Part shown: in pieces, positions 33,994 to 43,415 of the stretch
Layout: every line of letters starts with the position of its first letter
Numbering within the stretch: position 1 is the first letter of the stretch
From: Setoptus koraiensis
Lineage: Eukaryota; Arthropoda
Direction of reading: 5' to 3'
Assembly: GCA_048013815.1 (NCBI GenBank)
Contig: CM106586.1
Span: 20,460,001-20,524,000 of the forward strand
Length of the DNA stretch: 64,000 nucleotides
Translations under genes and position numbers: made by a program
Notes under the pieces: model-generated
The model's input: only the letters and a program-made list of their open reading frames with translations
What the model was told of the DNA's origin: nothing
Database searches by the model: none

Positions 33994-34493
33994 NNNNNNN
34001 NNNNNNNNNNNNNNNNNNNNNNNNNNNNNNNNNNNNNNNNNNNNNNNNNNNNNNNNNNNNNNNNNNNNNNNNNNNNNNNNNNNNNNNNNNNNNNNNNNNN
34101 NNNNNNNNNNNNNNNNNNNNNNNNNNNNNNNNNNNNNNNNNNNNNNNNNNNNNNNNNNNNNNNNNNNNNNNNNNNNNNNNNNNNNNNNNNNNNNNNNNNN
34201 NNNNNNNNNNNNNNNNNNNNNNNNNNNNNNNNNNNNNNNNNNNNNNNNNNNNNNNNNNNNNNNNNNNNNNNNNNNNNNNNNNNNNNNNNNNNNNNNNNNN
34301 NNNNNNNNNNNNNNNNNNNNNNNNNNNNNNNNNNNNNNNNNNNNNNNNNNNNNNNNNNNNNNNNNNNNNNNNNNNNNNNNNNNNNNNNNNNNNNNNNNNN
34401 NNNNNNNNNNNNNNNNNNNNNNNNNNNNNNNNNNNNNNNNNNNNNNNNNNNNNNNNNNNNNNNNNNNNNNNNNNNNNNNNNNNNNNNNNNNNN
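33994..34493. other. Assembly gap of exactly 500 N
   Basis: The round number suggests a gap of unknown true size. It ends exactly at the aaactgc breakpoint also seen at 22722, so the assembler probably broke at a repeat boundary. Confidence 0.95.
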
Positions 34494-34563
34494 AAACTGC
34501 AAGCGCGTTTAGGGCCTGTCTTGCCACGATTTGTTTGGGGCTCGGTCGCTTCTGCTCAAGTGA
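34494..34563 (+). pseudogene. 3' end of an NRF-6-like gene after the gap
   Basis: Matches the last codons of copy a (KLQARLG) with one extra G (tttagggcctg) that shifts the frame. It could be the end of copy b or a stub like the one at 22722. Confidence 0.7.
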
Positions 34564-35052
34564 AACACGGGCCCCGATGGTGGCACTCGGTTTTTTTTTC
34601 ATCCAATTACGAATGGACAAACAGATACGACGGATGGCTGTTGTTGTTGTTGTTGGTGATCGCCGTTCAACTAATAGACATGCTGTTCTTTTGAGCGAAT
34701 TGCTCGCCAAGATCGCATTTTACTGTACAGACTAAATTATTGAAGACAAGTAAATAGAATGCGACATGCAAAACCATACTGAGCTGTACCTCGATCTGTG
34801 ACACTGGCGCAATCTGATTATTCTCATATCGCACGCTCAAAATTGCACAGCGATCAGGAAAACGAAATCTCTGAGAGGCCAGTCAATGAACATGATGTGG
34901 CTGGATGGATCAGCAAAAGTGAAATAAATATCCAAATCAATAGTTTTACAGTTGTCATTATAGTAATCAAATGAGAGTAAAGTGGCGCCGTCTGAACAGA
35001 GCCACATATAAGCAATATATTTATTCCATTATGGAATTTCCACAACAGTGAT
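34564..35052 (-). pseudogene. Antisense ATG7 fragment, copy 3
   Basis: Same fragment as at 22791 and 28637, nearly identical to them and about equally distant from the intact ATG7. Confidence 0.85.
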
Positions 35053-35760
35053 GCTCACTTGTGGAAAGTACCAGTTTTGTTTGAAATTTTCGGTTAGTGT
35101 TAAGTTTTAACAATCAGAAATCACTGCATCGATGTGGCACTTTCCAGCCCCATATAAGGTGTATTCACTACGACCACTCTATGAATTAATATCAAAACTT
35201 GAGTTTTTTTCACCATTCAACACCATGTCTGCATGTCAATATTAATTTTAATCTAGTTGATTAATACCTAATACTGAATTAATTTGAGCTAATTCTATCT
35301 ATCTATTTCGATTGATTATTTTGGCCTGAGCCTGATCATGTTACACATTGAAAGCAGTTGATGTGCAGCGAAGGCAACATGCAGAGTTATTTTTTTCCTC
35401 TCAAAAACATCGCACCAAACGAACGCCACTATGAATGATCCCAAAAGACTGCAAAATATCGACTTCAAATGCAAATGTCTGGAGAGTGCTTGATTGATTG
35501 ATTTGACGGCGAAGAGACTTTTGCATACTCAGACAAGTGGACAGAGAGGTGAATGAATTGAAAGACATGGCTCCCTCGCTTTTGCCACTATTATTGTATG
35601 CTGTAACATGTGTATCGTTGACGATTTTATTCCTGGGCCCCGCTGAACAATTAGCAACTAGTGCTGTTGAGCAACTAGAATGGCCAACAGATGAGGCGCA
35701 ATATGGCGATGCGGAAATTTTCGGATCAAAAAGTAATCATATCATATCGTCAGTTTATCG
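34580..35760. repeat. Segmental duplication, unit X copy 3
   Basis: Nearly identical to 22815-23990 and 28660-29840. It departs from them within codons 24-40 of the protease, where it follows the gene at 37603 instead. Confidence 0.9.
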
Positions 35761-36751
35761 CCGTTTAGCAAAGAAAAAAGAGAACGAGGAAGCGAAAAGG
35801 TCTAAGACGTGTATAGGAAATAGACGCCGCGATCCGCACTGTAAAAAACCAAGAACAACAACGACAACAACAACAACAACAACGACAACGACAACGACGA
35901 AGAGGCCTCCTTATGATGTCAAAGATTGTGGCATAAATCCGAATCCATCAAGTAATGTATGGATTCCGAATGTAAATCGCCATAGGTCGCTAAGGATTAT
36001 GGGGGGCGCAGAGTATAAACCAGGTGATTTTCCTTGGTTTGTGTATATTAGTAATAGTTGGCCTGGCAAAATTTGTGCTGGCACGATCATACACGAACGA
36101 GCTGTATTGACGGCTAGACATTGCGTCGAAGAGCGCTATGAACCTAATATGCTTATTCTTGCCGGCGTACACAATAGATCGGAACTTGATTTTGAAATAT
36201 ATCCGAATATACAGAAAGTGTCACCTCTATTAGTCTATCCTTACGGAAAGGAAGATTTAGCAATGATCATACTGACATCACCACTGACATGGACAAACTA
36301 TGTCAGACCCGTTTGTTTGCCACCACTCGATCAAAAACCTTTAGCTCCATTCACAAATGTCACCGTGGCTGGCTGGGGGACCACCTTAAGTGATGATCCG
36401 ATAGATCCATTACCGATAAACTTCACAGTAATACCAAGGGCTCTTTTTATGGAAGTCATGAGTGACGAGTGGTGTGGATTGAAGCCAAATGAAAAAATAT
36501 ATAGGTATTGCTTATCAACACCAGGGCCACCCTTTAAGCAAACCTGCCACGGTGATGCGGGTGGGCCAGCCTTGTTGGTCAGGAATGGTCGGTGGGAAGC
36601 GTATGGTATTATTAAAGAGGGACCATTGTGTAACGAGGATAGAGAAGAAAATGGAAGCTATACTTATGTTCTGAGGCTAACTGCAAGTCCTGTCAGGTCG
36701 TGGATCCAAAGAAGATTAGCTTCAGGGCTTGCAATACCCACCAATCCTTAG
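35567..36751 (+). CDS. Serine protease homologue with Ala in place of Ser (array gene 4)
   Basis: 394 residues from ATG 35567. Leader and spacer are as in genes 1 and 2, followed by a long Thr linker, CGINPNPSSNVW and an activation-like site LRIMGGAEY. His185 (ARHCV) and Asp230 (KEDLAMI) are kept, but residue 331 is Ala (CHGDAGGP), so proteolysis is not expected. It is classed as a serine protease homologue; in arthropods such proteins can act as cofactors of active proteases. The gene looks composite: upstream DNA as genes 1-2, a patch around 35610-35690 as gene 5 (GPAEQLATSAVEQLE) and the linker region 35900-36000 as gene 3. The intact long frame argues for a functional product. Confidence 0.8.
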   Translation: MAPSLLPLLLYAVTCVSLTILFLGPAEQLATSAVEQLEWPTDEAQYGDAEIFGSKSNHIISSVYRRLAKKKENEEAKRSKTCIGNRRRDPHCKKPRTTTTTTTTTTTTTTTKRPPYDVKDCGINPNPSSNVWIPNVNRHRSLRIMGGAEYKPGDFPWFVYISNSWPGKICAGTIIHERAVLTARHCVEERYEPNMLILAGVHNRSELDFEIYPNIQKVSPLLVYPYGKEDLAMIILTSPLTWTNYVRPVCLPPLDQKPLAPFTNVTVAGWGTTLSDDPIDPLPINFTVIPRALFMEVMSDEWCGLKPNEKIYRYCLSTPGPPFKQTCHGDAGGPALLVRNGRWEAYGIIKEGPLCNEDREENGSYTYVLRLTASPVRSWIQRRLASGLAIPTNP

Positions 36752-37602
36752 TTGCTGGCACATTGTCATCAGTTGTATCATGTAACTCAATGAACATGCC
36801 ACTTTATACGACAATCTCTCACTAATCACCGGCAAACAAATAAAAGGTGCCCATTACTGCGATTTGTGCAAAAGTAGGCTTGATCGAATCCAATCATGTT
36901 GCAAGTGAGTAAGTGGCAGGCCCCAACAAAGCCACAAAGACAATAAACATAAATCATAGGTCCTATTCGAAGTGCGAATGTGACATAAAAAGTGGGTGCA
37001 CAGTTTTCTTGGAGCTTCCGGTTCGCACAACGATATTCCTATCTCTTTTGTAGCGCAACTAGACTTCGGTGATTTGAGCTTTTTTGCATCGCACACTCCT
37101 CGTCATCATCGTGCCCATATTGCGCTCGTTATTTCACAGCACTAGCCTCCATTTTTCCATCTATTATCAGAGCTCAAATCGTCAATGATACACATGTTAC
37201 AGCACCATACGAAAGTGTTGAAAAAAAGATTGTAGAAATAAAAAACAAAAAAAATAATAAAATAAAAGTGCATAAATGAGTATCATGGACTCTGTACAGT
37301 CGAGCCAATAGATCAGACGAATTTTGAATGGCAGACAGTGGTCGTATTCGGGAATAGCATGATATCGAGTATCACGTTAACAGTTTAAGTTGCTGAAAAA
37401 TCCTCTGACAGTCCAGATGTGTAGCGATGGGAACATGTTGAGCTGTTTTCAAAAGCACTACCATCATAAACTAAACGAAACGACTACGAAATCTATACTC
37501 TGAATGCAAACTCTGAAAAGTAGATTGATCCGAGGACAGAGGAGACTTTTGGATGAGTAGGCAAGCAAAAGCAGTTCGAAAGATTGAAAAAGATTGCGAG
37601 AC
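36752..37602. other. Intergenic, unit Y copy 2
   Basis: Carries the shared 3' sequence with AATAAA near 36839, the inverted fossil (37020-37215) and the leader of array gene 5. It is nearly identical to 30910-31738 and has no gene of its own. Confidence 0.75.
37020..37215 (-). pseudogene. Inverted protease leader fossil, copy 4
   Basis: Nearly identical to copy 3 at 31150-31345. Confidence 0.5.
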
Positions 37603-38691
37603 ATGACTCCCGTTCGAGTGCCAGCACTTTTGTTTGTTGCAACATGTGTATCGTTGACGATTTTATTCCTGGGCCCCGCTGAACAATTAGCAACTAGTGC
37701 TGTTGAGCAACTAGAGTGGCCAACAGACGAGGCAGAATACAGAGATTCGGATTTCTGCGAATCAAAAAGAAACATCAAGTCAGCAGTTTCTCGGGGCTTG
37801 GCAAACAAAGAAGAGAGAGCAGAATGGCAGCCATCGCAAAGAGGCAAAACGCACAAATCGCCACACACGGCGGAATCGAATGATTCTGTCAAGTGTGGCA
37901 TAAATCCAAACCCCCCAAGTGATAGATGGATTCCGAAAAATCTGTCGGATAGGATCATCGGAGGCGAAGAGGTCTCTCGAAACGATTTTCCTTGGTTAGT
38001 GAATATATACTCAAGCGGCCGGTATTGTGGTGGCACAATCATACATAAACTAGCTGTATTAACGGCTTCCCGTTGCATACAGGCTATAAAACCTAATCTA
38101 ATTACCGCCGGCGCATATGATATATTGGCACCAAATGAAGATATTCAAACGCGACAAGTAAAATCTCTCCATTATCACCCAACACAAGATATTGCAGTGA
38201 TCAAACTGACAGAGCCACTGCAATGGACTAATCATGTGAGGCCTGCTTGTTTGCCACCAGCAATCCCACGCGATTTGTACCCAGGCACATATGTCACTAT
38301 AGTTGGTTGGGGGGCTGTGATATGGGAAACTGTTAGCCCAAATCGCTACCCAAACAAACCGAGGGCTGCTATCGTGTCAATCCGGCCTCCCGAATATTGC
38401 ACAAAGCGTGATCCTACGATCAGTGATCTGTATGATTTCTGTACAACTTCACCCACGTTCACCAGAGATCCACGTTCGGCCTGCGAAGGTGATTATGGTG
38501 GGCCAGCCTTATATTTAAGAAATGGCCGATGGGAAGTTTATGGTGTCATATCCCGTGCTCATTGTGACCCTAAAGACAAGAACAACGGCGTGACGATCTA
38601 TCCGAAGGTGAAAATAGTACTATCCTGGATTAGTAGTATTCTCGCAGGTGTCGCAGACGAGAGCGGGACCAAAATTATTGAAGACAAATAA
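37603..38691 (+). CDS. Serine protease homologue, His to Arg and Ser to Tyr (array gene 5)
   Basis: 362 residues from ATG 37603. Signal or anchor sequence (ALLFVATCVSLTILFL), spacer without the long Thr tract, CGINPNPPSDRW, and a classical activation site SDR|IIGGEE followed by DFPWLV. The domain is the most canonical of the array (CGGTIIHKLAVLTA, RPACLPP, VGWG). Residue 157 is Arg (TASRC) where His is needed and residue 298 is Tyr (CEGDYGGP) where Ser is needed; Asp196 remains. It should be inactive. AATAAA overlaps the stop (38687-38692). The last codons and tail (ttattgaagacaaataaacag) recur as an insert in the three ATG7 fragments. Confidence 0.8.
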   Translation: MTPVRVPALLFVATCVSLTILFLGPAEQLATSAVEQLEWPTDEAEYRDSDFCESKRNIKSAVSRGLANKEERAEWQPSQRGKTHKSPHTAESNDSVKCGINPNPPSDRWIPKNLSDRIIGGEEVSRNDFPWLVNIYSSGRYCGGTIIHKLAVLTASRCIQAIKPNLITAGAYDILAPNEDIQTRQVKSLHYHPTQDIAVIKLTEPLQWTNHVRPACLPPAIPRDLYPGTYVTIVGWGAVIWETVSPNRYPNKPRAAIVSIRPPEYCTKRDPTISDLYDFCTTSPTFTRDPRSACEGDYGGPALYLRNGRWEVYGVISRAHCDPKDKNNGVTIYPKVKIVLSWISSILAGVADESGTKIIEDK

Positions 38692-39250
38692 ACAGAACGT
38701 GACATATGTATAATTTTTGGCACTTGACAGCTCTCGTAATAATGGCACTTGACGGCTCTCGTAATTATGGCAATTACGTGTACGGTTTTATAGTCGGCTG
38801 TCTGCTACGTAACAATTGAATTGCCGGCGCTCAAATTGTTAGCTCTTGGAGCGAAAAAACTACTCGCAGTAAGTGGCGGGCAGCAACAAAGGCAGAAAGA
38901 CAATAAACATAGATCTCAGATCATAGATCGTTTTCGAAGTACGAATGTGATGTAAAAAGTGTTCTTTTCTTTATGGACATAGAACTGGGCTTTGCCCCCG
39001 GTGGGCTAAAAATATGTTGTAATCGATTGGCGCCGGCCAACAAATCACACCCGAAAAGAAACCACTTGAGCCAACAATGATAGCTTTTTTTTCACACGAA
39101 AATTCCTTCTCCTTCATAGATTGCAGGGTATTAAAGTGTTGGCCAGTCACCAATATTGTAAGGACGGCGTGTCTCACAATCATCATCCCAATTCGTTTTA
39201 TTTTCATTCGGTTGATTCCAATGTAGCTGGGTCGTTGAAGTGTTCATCAG
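38692..39250. other. Intergenic between the array and ATG7
   Basis: Contains a short tandem duplication (ggcacttgac(a/g)gctctcgtaat, 38719-38775), a third copy of unit Y sequence (38870-38965, matching 31045-31130) and the ATG7 polyadenylation signal on the minus strand (39197-39202). No gene is seen. Confidence 0.65.
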
Positions 39251-41623
39251 TTATGGAGCTGCACATGAATCGTCTTCGTCAAATGCCCAAATGGCATCGT
39301 CCTCGACGCTGTGAAGATCCTTAAGACCCGTTATCTCCTCTAAATAGTTGGGATCGTCGAACACACGACTCAGAAAATCGTAACCGTCCCTTCTATAGGC
39401 CTCGATAACCGGCCAAGAGCAAGCTGAACACTTGCTGAAAGCAGCTGTTGTTGGTGTAAACAATTGAAAATGCGACAATCTGCCCCGAACCGAATGAGGT
39501 ACCAAACCTAAATCGCACTCATCAACCACGTCGTCTGGATCATAGTTGTGAAGAGCGGGCGCTCTAGCACCCATAGAATGACTCAGAGTAGATATGAGAA
39601 GCTCAACAGCTAAACCGGAAACCATCATAGATACTCCAGGGCGAGAGACTGTGCATTGCTGGTCAAGCGTCCGGTCTGATGTGGAATCGCCGGGCACGAC
39701 AACATCGTTACAAAAGTAACATCCTAGATTTTCGCTCGCCACAATATTCGATCGACAGGCTTCTTGTTGGGAACATCCCTGAGAATCGCCTTGATTTTGC
39801 ACGTCATTGTCTTGAGCTTGCTTAGCGTCTGATGACATCTCCTGGCTTCCAATATCTCCTGGATATTGCCTGATTCCGTGCCTCTGTAATAAAAACGTAT
39901 CAAATCCTATCGCTGCATTGATAACTAGTTTGTGTTTAGACATGCCTATAACAGTGGGCAGCCACCTACTTTCTCTCGTGTCCATCAATAGAAATATGAC
40001 GTCGTGCTCATCGATGAGACGCTCTAGAAGAGCCACTTCTTTCCTTGATTGATCTATTAATTGATCGGGAATATAATGACCGGGCATAGGAATATTGAGC
40101 ACAAAGCCACGACTGTTGATTGAGGGGAAGATTCTCTTCAAGGCGTCCACAGCAGCCACCGCCTTCTGTTTTCCGCCATCTAGGCAATCGGTGAATTCGT
40201 ACAACGACTGTCTGACCGGATTTGAGAAGGAAACTTTTGAGTTATCTGTGAGTGTTATGTTTTTGATGCCCCATGCCATTAGCATACGGCTCACATGACA
40301 ACCGAGCGTGCCGCCACCAAGTAAGAGGCATCTCGTCGATGCAATCCTGTCCAAATCCAAGTTTGGCACTATCCTCCATTTCATTAGTTTCAAATTCAAA
40401 GTAACGGCGTCTTCCGCTAGTTGCTTCGGATCAAGTAAATGGCCCAGTGACACACGCCTAGGACCCAATTGGTGGGACTCGTTTTTTTCCCATCCAGTTA
40501 TGAGTGGACAAACAGATACAACAGATTGCTGTTCTTGTTGATTGTCGTTGGATGAATCTTCATGGTGCCTACTTGTGAGCAAATTGAATTTCTCGTCAAG
40601 ATCGTATTGTACATGCAAAACCATACTGTGCTGCACCTCGATCTGATCCTCTGATGATCCTCGACGCAATCTGATTATTTTAATATCACATAGTTTAAAT
40701 TGTATAGCGATCAGGCAAATGAAATTTCTGAGCGGCCAGCCAGGGAAATTGATGTTGCTGGATGGATCAGCGAAAGTAAAATAAATATCTGAGTCAATTC
40801 CTTGAGATTTGTCATTGGCCACAAGTTCTTGAGCTTTCTCGTAATTAGCCAATGTATACAAGAGCAACGGCTGATTGCTATTGTTGAGGGGCAGGCATTT
40901 ATCATAGGGAAGATTTCTCACCACTGTGATAAAGAATGATTTGTGGCTGTAGGGTAGGATATCCGTGGATTCGTAGGTTAGTTGGAGTAACGCAACAATA
41001 TCTTTTGACATAACTTGTAATATTGGTGCGCTCGCCTGGGCTGCTGGCGCCGGAGTGTCGTTTGTTTCAGTTGTTTCTTCAGAGCACTGTTTGTTCGGTT
41101 CGGCTGTATTGGATGAAGTTGGTATAGCCACAAAGCGTACATCCTTGGGATAGTTTACAGCGGGAAAAGAGAACCAATAGATGTATTTGTATTTCTTTAA
41201 ATCGGCATATACCAACAGGGCGAAACGTGACAGGAAATATTCGGGATCTTTGATGGCGTCGCCGTTACAAATGGCCTTCCATATTTCCAATCCGTTTCCG
41301 TCGAGAAGATCTTTCTTGTTATAATCAACAAACTCCTGACGAATATTGGTACAGATTAGTTTGCCTATCATTCGCGACACACATGTGTGCTGTGATGAAG
41401 GATGGTCGTACAATGAGGGCTTGAATGCTCTATAATCCAGAGAGGCCAGACAGGGTAGATTCGCAGATAAACTGCATGAGTATGTTCCGTAGACATCGAT
41501 GGGCTCCTTGCTCAGTTTCAATTTGTTTAATTTAATGTTGGTCAATTGTTGCCAAAAGCCAGGATCCAAAATAGAAGAGAATGGTAGGAATTTCAATTTA
41601 TTGTTACTGTCATTGTTTGCCAT
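39251..41623 (-). CDS. ATG7: ATG7, E1-like autophagy enzyme
   Basis: 790 residues, one exon. ATG7 activates ATG12 and ATG8-family proteins by adenylation and thioester formation in the cytosol, the first step of both autophagy conjugation systems. Visible parts are the N-terminal domain start LKFLPFSSILDPGFWQQL, the nucleotide-binding loop LLLGGGTLGCHVSR (about residue 435), TDNSKVSFSNPVRQSLYEF, and the catalytic cysteine in QQCTVSRPGVS (Cys657). The acidic C-terminal end that recruits E2 is present (AFDEDDSCAAP). The chosen start is ATG 41623; the frame extends further up only with non-ATG codons. Slightly longer than human ATG7 (703), from low-complexity inserts. The middle of this gene is the source of the antisense fragments at 22791, 28637 and 34564. 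It shares a 337-bp divergent promoter region with the gene at 41961. Confidence 0.95.
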   Translation of the reverse strand: MANNDSNNKLKFLPFSSILDPGFWQQLTNIKLNKLKLSKEPIDVYGTYSCSLSANLPCLASLDYRAFKPSLYDHPSSQHTCVSRMIGKLICTNIRQEFVDYNKKDLLDGNGLEIWKAICNGDAIKDPEYFLSRFALLVYADLKKYKYIYWFSFPAVNYPKDVRFVAIPTSSNTAEPNKQCSEETTETNDTPAPAAQASAPILQVMSKDIVALLQLTYESTDILPYSHKSFFITVVRNLPYDKCLPLNNSNQPLLLYTLANYEKAQELVANDKSQGIDSDIYFTFADPSSNINFPGWPLRNFICLIAIQFKLCDIKIIRLRRGSSEDQIEVQHSMVLHVQYDLDEKFNLLTSRHHEDSSNDNQQEQQSVVSVCPLITGWEKNESHQLGPRRVSLGHLLDPKQLAEDAVTLNLKLMKWRIVPNLDLDRIASTRCLLLGGGTLGCHVSRMLMAWGIKNITLTDNSKVSFSNPVRQSLYEFTDCLDGGKQKAVAAVDALKRIFPSINSRGFVLNIPMPGHYIPDQLIDQSRKEVALLERLIDEHDVIFLLMDTRESRWLPTVIGMSKHKLVINAAIGFDTFLLQRHGIRQYPGDIGSQEMSSDAKQAQDNDVQNQGDSQGCSQQEACRSNIVASENLGCYFCNDVVVPGDSTSDRTLDQQCTVSRPGVSMMVSGLAVELLISTLSHSMGARAPALHNYDPDDVVDECDLGLVPHSVRGRLSHFQLFTPTTAAFSKCSACSWPVIEAYRRDGYDFLSRVFDDPNYLEEITGLKDLHSVEDDAIWAFDEDDSCAAP

Positions 41624-41960
41624 GATTATGACGATGATACAATAATTATGATAATGACAAAGAAGTAATGTTGCCGGTATGATTGTTCGGATGTCTTGTG
41701 AGTTCAACAGTGCAGAAGCTGACGGTTAACACGAAGCATTTATTGTTGGAATATTTTTAGAAACTCGACTCAGCTGACTGAATGGGCCAGACAGACATTA
41801 GCGCCGCGTAGTGGTCGTAGGTCTAATTGCTGGGGTCAAGACACGTGCTCTACTGCATCAATCACAATTTTGGAAAGAATGAAATAAATATTCTGTACTA
41901 ATAATATAACATTATTGAAACTTTTCAGTAGGTCCGGATTGGATAACCTAATCGTATGCC
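41624..41960. promoter_or_regulatory. Divergent intergenic region ATG7/FASTK-like gene
   Basis: 337 bp between two head-to-head starts, so a shared bidirectional promoter is likely. No TATA box is evident in a useful place. This is inferred from gene arrangement. Confidence 0.45.
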
Positions 41961-43415
41961 ATGTCTCACCCATTATTCAGCCGGCTCATTGGATATTCAT
42001 TCAGCAATGGCAATAAGTGGACCCGAGTGAAGGGGTCTACAGTTGGGCCAGTCGTGTCCAGGTCCACGAGTCCTCTCATCAGCACTTTCAGGAAAGCTTT
42101 TGGAACCCATCCCGAAAACGAGCTGTTGTGTGACCCGAGTATGCAGTTTCAGTTCAACGAAAACGATTATATGTTCTCTCATTTACATACAAGATTGTCC
42201 CACTACGACAAACTGCCCGAATTTGATCCGACCCACACTTCTAAACTGATCGAAGACGTCCGGCAAATTCTGTCCATTTTAGACAGAGACAATCCCTGCC
42301 TATGGTCACCCGGATCCCAGTTTTCGAAACACACTATTCCTAAGTCACACTACCATGATTTATGCTGGATTATCTCGTTAGAAAAGCATTCTTTCAGTAG
42401 TCTATTACAGTTACTTGTCAATATAAACCGTCACAACGAGAAGAATCTCAATGTTGTCATCATAAATCACATTGTAGACCATCCAATAACTAGCATTATT
42501 AGGCAATACACAACCAAAGAGGCGAGTCCCTTCAATTCCTTCTTATGCAACAACGACGATAGTTTAGACTTGGACTTACTATTCTACACGGTTGATATTT
42601 TTTACAAGGCCAGAATGAAGCCTCAAGCATTAGGCGCCATGTTAGACTATTTTGCAAATGTTAAAATTCCTGCAAACACTGCTAACGAACAACAAATTAT
42701 TCACTCGCTTTTCTATCAGAATTTAGAGAGAAGGAACAAAAGAAATCTTCTCGAACAATTACAACCAAAACTGAGGACAATGTATTCAACAATGGATATC
42801 CACAGCCTGGCCATAGTCTCGTTGGCCTACTTTAAGACCCAAACGGTCATGAAAGATTCCAAATCTATAGATTTGATCATAGACAGATTTATTGAGCTTC
42901 TACCTACAATTGACGCATCAGAACCAGCATTTGCGGCTATCTTAAAAATGCTCAGGTTGTCTTCGAGTGATAATCATGGTAACATTGAGAGACTCACAAA
43001 CAAGATATGCGAACGTCCACATCGCAATATAATATTTCATAGCCGATATAATGTTGTTCATACTCTACGACTTTTGAAACAATTTCGAATAGAAAAACCA
43101 GACCTGCTCGAGGAGGTAGGCCAGTACACATTGAATAATTTAAACTCCTTGAGGATAAAAGACTTCCATACTATTCTAGACTGTTTCGACAGATTCAAGT
43201 TTAATAACTTCAACAAGCTGGGTACAATACTCGATTATATAGCTAATGAGATGGATAAAAGAGAAATTATAGAGTTCCCGTTAAGTTTTTCCTTTATCAT
43301 TCAGGCTATGTTATCATTAGGTCACAAGAACGAACAACTAATCCGAATGTTCAATGATAGAAAATTTCAAATGAGTTTATATAATAAACAGAAAGAAGAG
43401 CGTGTGAATAGATAA
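41961..43415 (+). CDS. FAST-kinase-domain-like mitochondrial protein (probable)
   Basis: 484 residues, one exon, starting at ATG 41961. The N-terminus is basic and rich in Ser (MSHPLFSRLIGYSF...), as in a mitochondrial targeting sequence. The body is a chain of helical hairpins such as LCWIISLEKHSFSSLLQLLVNI and MDIHSLAIVSLAYFKTQ, the pattern of FASTK-family proteins that bind mitochondrial RNA. No RAP domain is seen at the C-terminus, which would be unusual for that family, and AATAAA at 43434-43439 shows the transcript ends soon after. It could also be another octotricopeptide-type protein. The fold class is more certain than the family name. Confidence 0.5.
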   Translation: MSHPLFSRLIGYSFSNGNKWTRVKGSTVGPVVSRSTSPLISTFRKAFGTHPENELLCDPSMQFQFNENDYMFSHLHTRLSHYDKLPEFDPTHTSKLIEDVRQILSILDRDNPCLWSPGSQFSKHTIPKSHYHDLCWIISLEKHSFSSLLQLLVNINRHNEKNLNVVIINHIVDHPITSIIRQYTTKEASPFNSFLCNNDDSLDLDLLFYTVDIFYKARMKPQALGAMLDYFANVKIPANTANEQQIIHSLFYQNLERRNKRNLLEQLQPKLRTMYSTMDIHSLAIVSLAYFKTQTVMKDSKSIDLIIDRFIELLPTIDASEPAFAAILKMLRLSSSDNHGNIERLTNKICERPHRNIIFHSRYNVVHTLRLLKQFRIEKPDLLEEVGQYTLNNLNSLRIKDFHTILDCFDRFKFNNFNKLGTILDYIANEMDKREIIEFPLSFSFIIQAMLSLGHKNEQLIRMFNDRKFQMSLYNKQKEERVNR

